The notes below the pieces were generated by a model. That model saw only the letters and a list, made by a program, of their open reading frames with translations, was not told where the DNA came from and did no database searches. From contig CANQOP010000017.1 of the NCBI GenBank assembly GCA_947625485.1, forward strand, positions 1-45,623: a stretch of DNA of 45,623 nucleotides. The letters are read 5' to 3'. This DNA comes from an uncultured Clostridia bacterium. Its GTDB lineage: Bacteria > Bacillota > Clostridia > Oscillospirales > Acutalibacteraceae. Shown in pieces: positions 1-7,203 of this stretch. Position numbers and translations under genes: made by a program. Within the stretch, counting starts at the first letter, position 1. Each line of letters begins with the position of its first letter.

Positions 1-168
1 ACGAATTGGGTCAAGCTTAAATTTGCTGCTATGAATTTGAAAAAGCTGGCAATTCATAAAGATATTGAAAGGAAACTTAGAGAGGGTCATTTAAACTCTT
101 ATTTTCTCGTTACAATTTTCTTTGATTTTATCCCAAAATATCAAAAACCCGGATTTCTGGTAAACTGA
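1..168 (+). CDS. C-terminal end of a transposase (partial, cut by the window edge)
   Basis: Frame 1 is open from the first base to a TGA at 166-168, giving 55 residues. It begins with a WVKLKFAAMNLKKLA-like stretch, which resembles the C-terminal end of IS1182-type DDE transposases, where a KFACMNLKKLA-like motif closes the catalytic domain. The catalytic residues would lie upstream, outside the window. The roughly 38 residues after the motif are not diagnostic. It could equally be a decayed copy, and no terminal inverted repeat can be assigned after it. The family assignment rests on this one motif. Confidence 0.5.
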   Translation, partial: TNWVKLKFAAMNLKKLAIHKDIERKLREGHLNSYFLVTIFFDFIPKYQKPGFLVN

Positions 169-191
169 ATTCCGAGTTTTTCTACAGACTG

Positions 192-220
192 AAGGGCTGT
201 CTTTTTTTAAGACAGCCCTT
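192..220. terminator. Hairpin between convergent genes, probable terminator
   Basis: A perfect 12-bp stem (aagggctgtctt/aagacagccctt) surrounds a five-T loop. It lies between the transposase tail and the stop codon of the nuclease gene on the other strand. Neither strand has a long U-run after the stem, so termination efficiency is uncertain. Confidence 0.5.
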
Positions 221-223
221 GAT

Positions 224-1126
224 TTACGGCTTACATATTCCGCACGGAGCGTATCCCTGTTTTATAAGGTCCGAGCGCTTCCCCGTGAAATCCCTTTTAT
301 TTTCGCTGTTCATCTTTTTCACCCAGTAGCAGTCCGGTTTGTGAAACTTCATTCGGCTGACGTTGAGGATATATTTTGCAGTGGGCGAGGACGATTTGTT
401 CGACTTAATACTGACTTTAGGCTTTCCGCTGACGCTGCTCTTTCCCGATACCTTGATTGAGCCGTCGGACTTATTCTTTCCGTTCGCGTAGGTTATGCTT
501 ACGCCGGGCTGAACATTATAGCAATAGACGTTAAAGCACACGCCTTTTCCGTTATCCTCGACAGACCATCCCTCCATTTCCACGCCGCTAGCGAGGAGGT
601 TATCGCCCTCAAAAATCGGCGTTACGCGGTAGAGGACGTGGTTTCTAGTAGATGTTACATATTCACAGACCAGGTTCTCAAACGGTAACATTCCCTCCAC
701 GTTCATATATCGCGTGCCGGTAATAAGGTTGCGCTCGTTTGCATTCTCTCCGGAAAGCTGATAGCCTATGAGGTGACAGCGGTTATATATATGCTTATCG
801 GAGATAAACGCATACTCTTTTTGCACCCAGCCCGTCGGCTTGACCGAGCTTATACTTCCGCGCTTTTCAGTGGGCATTGTATCGGTAGATATACTTGCGT
901 ACGCAACTCCGCACCGCCCCAATCTGTCAAGTACGGAATAACGCTCAAAGGACTTGACTTTCTTTTTCTGGCTGTCGGTAAAGTTAGGCTGATTGTTTTG
1001 AAGCTCCACATACGCCCTGCCAGAGTACGGCGGTATATCCCTGACCGAAACAGCAGATTTCTCAGGCGCGCAGGCGGTCAGGCTAAGGCAGAGAATTACT
1101 AATATTACAGAAAGAATTTTTTTCAT
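224..1126 (-). CDS. Secreted DNA/RNA non-specific endonuclease-like lipoprotein
   Basis: Predicted lipoprotein of 300 residues. The ATG at 1126 is preferred over an upstream in-frame start because it opens directly into a signal peptide (MKKILSVILVILCLSLTAC) with an LTAC lipobox, and a promoter lies just upstream. The central region carries NRCHLIGYQLSGENANERN, the His-containing motif of the Endonuclea_NS_2 / NucA-like non-specific nucleases, with RNLITGT and a downstream N consistent with metal binding. After a Ser/Lys-rich linker, the last 50 or so residues form a small domain with HKPDC and CGIC motifs, often fused to such nucleases and probably metal binding. Likely role: degradation of extracellular nucleic acid at the cell surface. 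Fold call fairly sure; substrate unknown. Confidence 0.8.
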   Translation of the reverse strand: MKKILSVILVILCLSLTACAPEKSAVSVRDIPPYSGRAYVELQNNQPNFTDSQKKKVKSFERYSVLDRLGRCGVAYASISTDTMPTEKRGSISSVKPTGWVQKEYAFISDKHIYNRCHLIGYQLSGENANERNLITGTRYMNVEGMLPFENLVCEYVTSTRNHVLYRVTPIFEGDNLLASGVEMEGWSVEDNGKGVCFNVYCYNVQPGVSITYANGKNKSDGSIKVSGKSSVSGKPKVSIKSNKSSSPTAKYILNVSRMKFHKPDCYWVKKMNSENKRDFTGKRSDLIKQGYAPCGICKP

Positions 1127-1142
1127 AGCTATCACCGATTTT

Positions 1143-1171
1143 ATTCTATCATACCGAACGGCGGTTGACAA
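1143..1171 (-). promoter_or_regulatory. Predicted sigma-A promoter of the nuclease gene
   Basis: On the minus strand, TTGTCA (1166-1171) and TAGAAT (1143-1148) are separated by 17 bases. The -10 element ends 16 bases before the ATG at 1126, so the transcript leader would be very short. Confidence 0.5.
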
Positions 1172-1180
1172 TAAAAAGAT

Positions 1181-1206
1181 AAGGGACTGCCCGAGAGCAA
1201 TCCCTT
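1181..1206 (-). terminator. Rho-independent terminator after the symporter gene
   Basis: On the minus strand, aagggattgc pairs with gcagtccctt (one G-U pair) around a six-base loop, followed by atcttttt. It starts 14 bases downstream of the symporter stop codon. Confidence 0.75.
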
Positions 1207-1219
1207 AAAACCATATGCA

Positions 1220-2758
1220 TTAATCCAGTGAGTTTTTCTGCGAAGCCTGAACCTTCTTTTCGTAGCACGCGAACGCGTCGTCAACAAGCTGTTTTTCCGG
1301 CTTAGGTGAAATCAGACTTACTATCGGAACAATGATAAGTCCCGCAAGCATCGCGAACGCGCCGCAGTTAATCGGCGACTGGAGAAGTACAGGGAACATA
1401 TCGCGCGCAAAAAGGTTTAAAAGCATAATTCCCGCGCCGAAGATAAAGCTAACCCAGCAGGCGAGCTTAGTGGTCTTTTTCCAGTAGAGACCGTAGAGGA
1501 ACGGAGCGAGGAACGCACCCGCGAGAGCGCCCCACGAAACGCCCATAAGCTGAGCGATAAACTTAACGCTTTCGTTCTGACTCTGAGTCTGGTAGATTGC
1601 GATAAACGCGGAAACCGCTATGAATACAACTACAAAAATCCTGATGATAAGCACCTGCTTTTTCTCGGTCATTTTCTTGATTATGTTGTCCTTCAAGAGG
1701 TCGATGGTAAGGGTCGAGGAGGACGCGATAACAAGCGATGAAAGCGTTGACATAGACGCCGAAAGAACAAGAATAACAACTACGGCGATAAGTAAATCGG
1801 GAAGGTTCGAGAGCATTTCGGGAATAATGGCGTCGAAACCAAGCGTTGCGACGTCAACGTCGAAAAGTCTTCCGAAGCCGCCCAGGAAGTAGCAGCCGCC
1901 CGCAACAATAAACGCGAATACTGTGGAAATTACTGTTCCCTTTCTTATATCCTTTTCGTGTTTAATTGCATAAAACTTCTGAACCATCTGCGGAAGTCCC
2001 CATGTGCCGAGGGAGGTAAGAATTACCACTCCCAAAAGGTTTAACGGGTCGGGTCCGAAGAAGGAGTTGAACGCTCCCGGAACGGTGGAAACTGTCTCGT
2101 CCTTAACCGCTGCGAGACCGTTGAGCGCCTCAATAAATCCGCCCTTAGAACTGAGTACAGCCGCGATAACGGCGATAATGCCGATTATCATAATTATACC
2201 CTGAATAAAGTCGTTGATAGCTGTAGCCATATAGCCGCCCGCGATTACATAGATACCCGTGAGCACGGACATAGCCACGATACACCACACATACGGAACA
2301 CCGAACGCCATCTCGAAAAGTCTCGAAAGTCCGTTGTAGAGGGAAGCTGTGTACGGAATAAGGAAAATGAACACGATAATCGACGCGCCGATTTTAAGTC
2401 CCTTGCTGTCAAAGCGCTTGCCGAAAAATTCGGGCATTGTCGCCGAGCTGAGGTGCTGTGTCATAATCCTTGTTCTTCTGCCGAGTATTGCCCACGCGAG
2501 GAAAGAACCGATAAGAGCGTTTCCGATTCCTATCCAGGTAGATGCGATTCCGTACTTCCAGCCGAACTGACCCGCGTAACCGATGAAGATTACCGCGGAG
2601 AAGTAGGACGTGCCGTATGCGAACGCCGTGAGCCACGGACCGACGCTTCTTCCGCCGAGCACGAATCCGTTTACATCGGTCGCGTTTTTGCGGCAGTAGA
2701 TACCTACTCCGACCATAACGCCGAAGAACAGAACGAGCATAAGAATTTTTAATACCAT
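1220..2758 (-). CDS. Sodium/solute symporter (SSS family, PutP-like)
   Basis: Integral membrane protein of 512 residues, the usual SSS length, with about 13 hydrophobic segments. Family features are visible: GGRSVGPWLTAFAYGTSYFSA near residues 35-55, the FIQGIIM segment near 188 following YMATAINDF, and ASMSTLSSLVIASSSTLTIDL near 340, the Ser/Thr-rich segment linked to Na+ binding in this family. It would import a solute with Na+; proline, pantothenate or organic acids are all possible. A strong RBS (aaggaggt) precedes the ATG. It lies 149 bases downstream of the acyl-CoA ligase on the same strand, so it may be partly transcribed from the T-box promoter, although a weak hairpin in the gap leaves room for its own promoter. 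Substrate unassigned. Confidence 0.88.
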   Translation of the reverse strand: MVLKILMLVLFFGVMVGVGIYCRKNATDVNGFVLGGRSVGPWLTAFAYGTSYFSAVIFIGYAGQFGWKYGIASTWIGIGNALIGSFLAWAILGRRTRIMTQHLSSATMPEFFGKRFDSKGLKIGASIIVFIFLIPYTASLYNGLSRLFEMAFGVPYVWCIVAMSVLTGIYVIAGGYMATAINDFIQGIIMIIGIIAVIAAVLSSKGGFIEALNGLAAVKDETVSTVPGAFNSFFGPDPLNLLGVVILTSLGTWGLPQMVQKFYAIKHEKDIRKGTVISTVFAFIVAGGCYFLGGFGRLFDVDVATLGFDAIIPEMLSNLPDLLIAVVVILVLSASMSTLSSLVIASSSTLTIDLLKDNIIKKMTEKKQVLIIRIFVVVFIAVSAFIAIYQTQSQNESVKFIAQLMGVSWGALAGAFLAPFLYGLYWKKTTKLACWVSFIFGAGIMLLNLFARDMFPVLLQSPINCGAFAMLAGLIIVPIVSLISPKPEKQLVDDAFACYEKKVQASQKNSLD

Positions 2759-2907
2759 TTTGTACCTCCTTAGAGTTTTATTTATATTTTATTTAACTGC
2801 ATTTTTATTTAATAAATATTTTTAATAGTACCCATTACCCTTGAAGCACCGAGATAAACGTTAGCCCGTGCGACGGGTATAAAAAAGGCTGAGCATACTA
2901 TAGCTTT

Positions 2908-4560
2908 TTAATTTAACACATTTTTATCAATCTCGTTTTGTTGTGCGACTACGCTCTCTCCGCAGTAAATCTTTCTTAGTACGGGCTTCTCGATTTTTCC
3001 CGTCGGGTTACGCGGCACTTTAGCAAAAATGACCCTGCGCGGTCTCTTATACCTTGGAAGATCCATACAAAAGTCGTTTACCTCCTGCTCGGAAAGCTCC
3101 GCGCCCTCCTTAACCTCGATAATCGCCGCGGCAATCTCCCCTAGTCTCTGGTCGGGCAGACCGATAACAGCCACGTCCTTAACCGCGTTATTTGAACGGA
3201 TAAAGTCCTCAATCTGAACGGGATATATATTCTCGCCGCCCGTTATTATTACATCCTTCTTTCGGTCTACGAGGTAGATAAAACCGTCGCTGTCGCGTTC
3301 AGCCATATCGCCCGTATAGAGCCAGCCGTCGTCGTCTAAAACCTCGTCGGTCGCCTTTGGGTCCTTGTAGTAGCACTTCATTACCCCGGGGCCTTTTACC
3401 GCAAGCTCGCCCACGCCGTCGGTTATAGAGTTGTGTTTTTCGTCCACAATGCGCACCTGCCAGTTGTGCCCCGCTATTCCGATAGCGCCGACCTTGTGCG
3501 TATTCTCTATTCCGAGATGAACACAGCCGGGACCTATGGATTCGCTTAAACCGTAGTTGGTGTCGTAGTCGTGGTGCGGGAATACGGACTTCCAGCGCTT
3601 AATAAGCGTGGGCGGAACAGGCTGAGCGCCTATGTGCATAAGCCGCCACTGACTTAGCTCGTAGCCGTCCAGGTCGATTTTCCCGCTCTCAATAGCGTCG
3701 AGAATATCCTGCGCCCACGGAACGAGCAGCCAAACAATCGTGCATCTCTCCTCGCTAACCGTTCGGATAATCCACTCGGGGCTTACTCCGCGCAGGATAA
3801 CCGCCTTGCCCGCGGAATAGAGGCTTCCGAACCAGTGCATTTTTGCGCCCGTGTGATAAAGCGGCGGAATACATAGGAAAACATCGTCGCGCGTCTGGTG
3901 GTGGTGAGCCTGCTCAACCTCGGCTGACTGCGTAAGACTGCGGTGAGCGTGAAGTATAGCCTTAGGAAAGCCCGTCGTGCCCGAGGAAAAGTAAATCGCG
4001 CCGTCATCGTCGTCCGTTATATAAACACTCGGCGCGTGCGACGAGCAGTAGGAAATCATTTTTTCGTAATTGTCCGCAAAAGACGGCGTGCCGTTTCCGA
4101 CATAAAAGCAGTCCCTGAGCCTTGAAATACGGTCGTGAATTTCCTCAACACGCCCGATAAACTCCGGACCGAAAACGAGGTAATCAGAATCGCTCTGTTC
4201 GAGGCAGTACTTTATCTCGTCGGCTGTATATCGGAAGTTAAGCGGAACGGCAACCGCGCCCGCCTTGAGGATACCGAAGTAAATCGGCAGCCACTCGATA
4301 CAATTCATAAGAAGTATAGCGACCTTCTCGCCCTTCTTAATTCCGCGCGAAAGCAGAAAATTTGCGAAACGGTTAGCCTTTACGTCAAATTCTCCCCATG
4401 TAAGCTGTTTGCGGAAAGCGCCTCCTCTGTCTGACTCGATGAGTGAAAATTCTCTCCATGTAACGTGAGGGATATTTTTAACCTCGGGATTTATCTCCAC
4501 GAGAGCTATATCGTCCTTAAAATATGTAGCGTTTCTTGTAAGTAACTCTGTGATTGGCAT
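2908..4560 (-). CDS. AMP-forming acyl-CoA synthetase/ligase
   Basis: Class I adenylate-forming enzyme of 550 residues from the ATG at 4560. That start is chosen because aaggagggg sits just before it; an in-frame upstream start lies next to the leader terminator. It would activate a carboxylic acid to acyl-AMP and then acyl-CoA. Conserved motifs in order: YFSSGTTGFPKA (P-loop-like A3), YGLSES (A5), GWLYTGD (A7), VDRKKDVIITGGENIYP (hinge, A8) and NPTGKIEK with the catalytic Lys (A10). Both N- and C-terminal domains are complete. The acid cannot be read from sequence; medium/long-chain, aromatic or bile-acid ligases share these motifs. The gene follows a T-box leader, which is unusual for this family, and precedes a symporter that might supply the acid. 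Confidence 0.88.
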   Translation of the reverse strand: MPITELLTRNATYFKDDIALVEINPEVKNIPHVTWREFSLIESDRGGAFRKQLTWGEFDVKANRFANFLLSRGIKKGEKVAILLMNCIEWLPIYFGILKAGAVAVPLNFRYTADEIKYCLEQSDSDYLVFGPEFIGRVEEIHDRISRLRDCFYVGNGTPSFADNYEKMISYCSSHAPSVYITDDDDGAIYFSSGTTGFPKAILHAHRSLTQSAEVEQAHHHQTRDDVFLCIPPLYHTGAKMHWFGSLYSAGKAVILRGVSPEWIIRTVSEERCTIVWLLVPWAQDILDAIESGKIDLDGYELSQWRLMHIGAQPVPPTLIKRWKSVFPHHDYDTNYGLSESIGPGCVHLGIENTHKVGAIGIAGHNWQVRIVDEKHNSITDGVGELAVKGPGVMKCYYKDPKATDEVLDDDGWLYTGDMAERDSDGFIYLVDRKKDVIITGGENIYPVQIEDFIRSNNAVKDVAVIGLPDQRLGEIAAAIIEVKEGAELSEQEVNDFCMDLPRYKRPRRVIFAKVPRNPTGKIEKPVLRKIYCGESVVAQQNEIDKNVLN

Positions 4561-4605
4561 TTTGCCCCTCCTTATCTTCAATCGGGCGGAAATGACTTTA
4601 GTCAA

Positions 4606-4640
4606 ATAAAAAGCCCCGATGACCTCTCGGTCGTCGGGGC
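4606..4640 (-). terminator. T-box regulated terminator
   Basis: On the minus strand gccccgacgac pairs with gtcatcggggc (one G-U pair) around a short loop, followed by ttttta. It lies between the T-box sequence and the ligase start, as expected for transcription attenuation. Confidence 0.88.
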
Positions 4641-4850
4641 GACAGATTTACATCGCGGTACCACCCGGCTTCACTGCGAACGCAGCCTTTCCCTGATATA
4701 ACGGTCAGTCCCGTCGCAGTCTACTCGTCGCCTTTCAACGCGCAGCTCTGAAGATGTATTTCAAACGGCTACTCTCCGCCACCTCCCAGCGCCGATGGCT
4801 CTCTTAGGGTATTTCGCCGCTTTACTCCTTCTTCGTCATTGCTTTTACTT
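4611..4850 (-). promoter_or_regulatory. T-box leader (tRNA-sensing riboswitch), probable Tyr specifier
   Basis: The minus strand carries the signature T-box sequence GGGTGGTACCGCG (within 4651-4668), followed by a terminator. Upstream, a Stem I can be drawn: gaaga pairs with tcttc, an AGTA on the 5' side faces GAAATACA on the 3' side, and a distal AGAGAG-containing arm follows. The codon in the specifier position is most simply TAC (4756-4758), preceded by GAA plus one base and followed by A, as in other T-boxes. That reads tyrosine; ATC or ATA (Ile) are weaker alternatives. Uncharged tRNA would pair with the specifier and with the UGGN bulge, form the antiterminator and allow transcription of the acyl-CoA ligase. 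T-box identity is firm; the specifier is an inference. Confidence 0.9.
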
Positions 4851-4852
4851 TA

Positions 4853-4883
4853 ATACTATCTCATTTTTAAAGCACTTTGTCAA
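4853..4883 (-). promoter_or_regulatory. Predicted promoter of the T-box/ligase transcript
   Basis: Minus-strand TTGACA (4878-4883) with TAGTAT (4853-4858) at 19 bases, or GATAGT (4855-4860) at 17 bases. It sits just upstream of the T-box leader. Confidence 0.55.
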
Positions 4884-4924
4884 GTGTTACTAACAATAGA
4901 TATTTATTTTTGTAAGATGTGCAT

Positions 4925-4966
4925 AAAACTTTAGCGCTTGTTTGGTTTAAATTGCTAAAGCGTTTT
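4925..4966. other. Imperfect inverted repeat upstream of the pgk promoter
   Basis: aaaactttagc and gctaaag(cg)tttt flank an 18-base spacer. It lies about 60-100 bases upstream of the pgk -35 box and outside the T-box transcript. It could be an operator or an old terminator; the sequence does not decide. Confidence 0.3.
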
Positions 4967-5024
4967 CGCTGTATAAGAGGCAAAAAACTTATATGTAAAA
5001 ATTTTCCGTTTTTAACTTTAACTA

Positions 5025-5053
5025 TTGATAAAAAAATCAGTTTGATATATAAT
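5025..5053 (+). promoter_or_regulatory. Predicted strong sigma-A promoter of pgk-tpiA-gpmI
   Basis: TTGATA (5025-5030) and TATAAT (5048-5053) are separated by 17 bases. The -10 box overlaps an upstream in-frame ATG at 5052, which rules out that ATG as the pgk start. Confidence 0.75.
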
Positions 5054-5099
5054 GGAAATGTATGACAATACTTTAACAAAAAGAAAGGACGTACCTACA

Positions 5100-6308
5100 A
5101 TGAAACTTAACAAGGTAACTGTTGATGACATCAATGTAAAGGGCAAAAAGGTTCTCGTTCGCGTTGATTTTAACGTACCTCTCAAGGACGGCGTTATTAC
5201 CAACGACAACAGAATTACCGCTGCTCTTCCGACAATTAAGAAGCTTATCGCCGACGGCGGCAAGGTTATCCTCTGCTCCCACCTCGGCAAGCCGAAGAAC
5301 GGTCCCGAGGAAAAGTTCTCCCTGGCTCCCGTTGCAGTAAGACTTTCAGAGCTGCTCGGTCAGGACGTAATCTTCGCTGACGACGATGAGGTTGTAGGCG
5401 AAAACGCCAAGGCTGCTGTTGCGGCTATGAAGGACGGCGACGTCGTTCTTCTTCAGAATACACGTTTCAGAAAAGAAGAGACCAAAAACCTCGAGCCATT
5501 CTCCGAGGAGCTCGCTTCTCTCGCGGAGGTTTTTGTAATGGACGCTTTCGGCTCGGCACACCGCGCGCACTGCTCCACTGCAGGCGTTACAAACCACATC
5601 AAGGACACGGCTGTAGGTTACCTTATGCAGAAGGAAATCGACTACCTCGGCAACGCTGTTGAAAATCCTGTAAGACCTTTCGTTGCTATTCTCGGCGGCG
5701 CTAAAGTTGCCGACAAGCTCAACGTCATTTCCAACCTCCTTGAGAAGTGCGACACGCTTATCATCGGCGGCGGTATGGCTTACACCTTCCTCAAGGCAAA
5801 GGGCTATGAGGTAGGAAAGTCCCTCGTTGACGACAGTAAAATTGACTACTGCAAGGAAATGATGGCTAAGGCTGAATCATTAGGAAAGCAGCTGCTTCTC
5901 CCCGTTGATACAACAATCGCCGCGAATTTCCCCGACCCGATTGACGGTCCTATCGACGTTAAAAACGTAGACTCCGACAAGATTCCCGCCGATATGGAGG
6001 GTCTCGACATCGGAACAAAGACTCAGGAGCTTTTCGGTAAGGCTGTCAAGTCCGCTAAGACAGTTGTTTGGAACGGTCCTATGGGCGTATTCGAGAATCC
6101 GACGCTCGCGGCAGGCACAATCGCTGTGGCTAAGGCTCTCGCCGAGACAGACGCCACGACTATCATCGGCGGCGGAGACAGCGCGGCTGCTGTTATCCAG
6201 CTCGGCTTCTCCGATAAAATGAGCCACATCTCGACAGGCGGCGGCGCATCTCTCGAGTACCTAGAGGGCAAGGTTCTCCCCGGTATCGACGTAATAGCTG
6301 ATAAATAA
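5100..6308 (+). CDS. pgk: Phosphoglycerate kinase
   Basis: Cytoplasmic glycolytic enzyme making ATP and 3-phosphoglycerate from 1,3-bisphosphoglycerate and ADP. The 402-residue length is normal for the family. The start is the ATG at 5100 after aaagga; the longer frame begins inside the promoter. Visible motifs: VRVDFNVPL near the N terminus, LCSHLGKPK, the [10 protein letters not shown] segment, GGGMAYTF, and the C-terminal nucleotide-binding GGGDSAAAV with [13 protein letters not shown]. It is first in a cluster followed by tpiA and gpmI. gapA and eno are not in the window. Confidence 0.98.
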   Translation: MKLNKVTVDDINVKGKKVLVRVDFNVPLKDGVITNDNRITAALPTIKKLIADGGKVILCSHLGKPKNGPEEKFSLAPVAVRLSELLGQDVIFADDDEVVGENAKAAVAAMKDGDVVLLQNTRFRKEETKNLEPFSEELASLAEVFVMDAFGSAHRAHCSTAGVTNHIKDTAVGYLMQKEIDYLGNAVENPVRPFVAILGGAKVADKLNVISNLLEKCDTLIIGGGMAYTFLKAKGYEVGKSLVDDSKIDYCKEMMAKAESLGKQLLLPVDTTIAANFPDPIDGPIDVKNVDSDKIPADMEGLDIGTKTQELFGKAVKSAKTVVWNGPMGVFENPTLAAGTIAVAKALAETDATTIIGGGDSAAAVIQLGFSDKMSHISTGGGASLEYLEGKVLPGIDVIADK

Positions 6309-6322
6309 TAATGAACTAAAAT

Positions 6323-6390
6323 CGGCAGTGAGCGCAGCGTTTTCACGATGCCTCTCACTGCCGACTCGGGCGGACATAAGGTTCCGCCCG
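6323..6390 (+). other. Two consecutive intercistronic hairpins between pgk and tpiA
   Basis: cggcagtgag pairs with ctcactgccg (6323-6363) and cgggcgga pairs with tccgcccg (6367-6390). Neither is followed by a U-run, so they look more like RNA processing or stabilising elements, or partial attenuators, than terminators. Confidence 0.55.
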
Positions 6391-6417
6391 CATTAATATA
6401 TGAAAGGCAGTATAATT

Positions 6418-7188
6418 ATGAATAAAACAAAAAGAGCCGCTGTAATCGCGGGCAACTGGAAAATGAACAAAACTCCGTCCGAGGCAAAGACGCTTCTTGA
6501 GCAGATTATCCCCGTTGCAAAGGGCGCAGACTGCGAGGTTATCGCGTGCGTTCCGTACGTGGATCTTGCCGTTGCAATCGAAACAGTAAAGGGTACTAAC
6601 GTAAAAATCGGCGCTGAAAACTGCCACTGGGCGGAAAGCGGCGCTTTCACAGGCGAGATTTCAACCGGTATGCTCAAGGAAATCGGCGTCGAGTACGTTG
6701 TTCTCGGTCACAGCGAGAGACGTCAGTACTTCGGCGAAACAGACGAGACAGTCAACAAGAGAACAAAGGCGGCTCTCGCGGCAGGACTCAAGCCTATCGT
6801 ATGCGTAGGCGAGCTTCTCTGGGAGCGCGAGTGCAACATCACAGAGGAGGTTATCGCGCGTCAGATTAAGCTCGACCTCTACGATATATCCGCCGAAGAC
6901 GCTAAAAAGACGATTATTGCTTATGAGCCTGTATGGGCTATCGGAACAGGCAAAACTGCTACAGCCGACCAGGCTGAGGAAGTATGCGCATTTATCCGCG
7001 CACAGCTTGCTAAACAGTACGACGAACAAACGGCTCAGGCCATCACCATTCAGTACGGCGGTTCCATGAACGACGCTAACGCCGCAGAGCTTCTCTCCAA
7101 GGAGAACGTAGACGGCGGTCTCATAGGCGGCGCTTCACTCGTCGCGGAAAAGTTCGGCGCTATTATTGACGCCGCCACAAAAGGCTGA
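6418..7188 (+). CDS. tpiA: Triosephosphate isomerase
   Basis: Interconverts dihydroxyacetone phosphate and glyceraldehyde 3-phosphate in the cytoplasm. The 256-residue length is typical. Catalytic residues are visible: N and K in AGNWKMNK, His in VVLGHSERRQYF, Glu in IAYEPVWAIGTGKTAT (which also holds loop 6), and YGGSM with GGLIGGASL closing the phosphate site. The ATG at 6418 is preferred to one six codons upstream because aaagg lies 11 bases before it and the family normally begins close to this point. The gap to gpmI is 15 bases, so the two are surely cotranscribed. Confidence 0.98.
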   Translation: MNKTKRAAVIAGNWKMNKTPSEAKTLLEQIIPVAKGADCEVIACVPYVDLAVAIETVKGTNVKIGAENCHWAESGAFTGEISTGMLKEIGVEYVVLGHSERRQYFGETDETVNKRTKAALAAGLKPIVCVGELLWERECNITEEVIARQIKLDLYDISAEDAKKTIIAYEPVWAIGTGKTATADQAEEVCAFIRAQLAKQYDEQTAQAITIQYGGSMNDANAAELLSKENVDGGLIGGASLVAEKFGAIIDAATKG

Positions 7189-7203
7189 TAAGGATTTGAT
7201 TTT

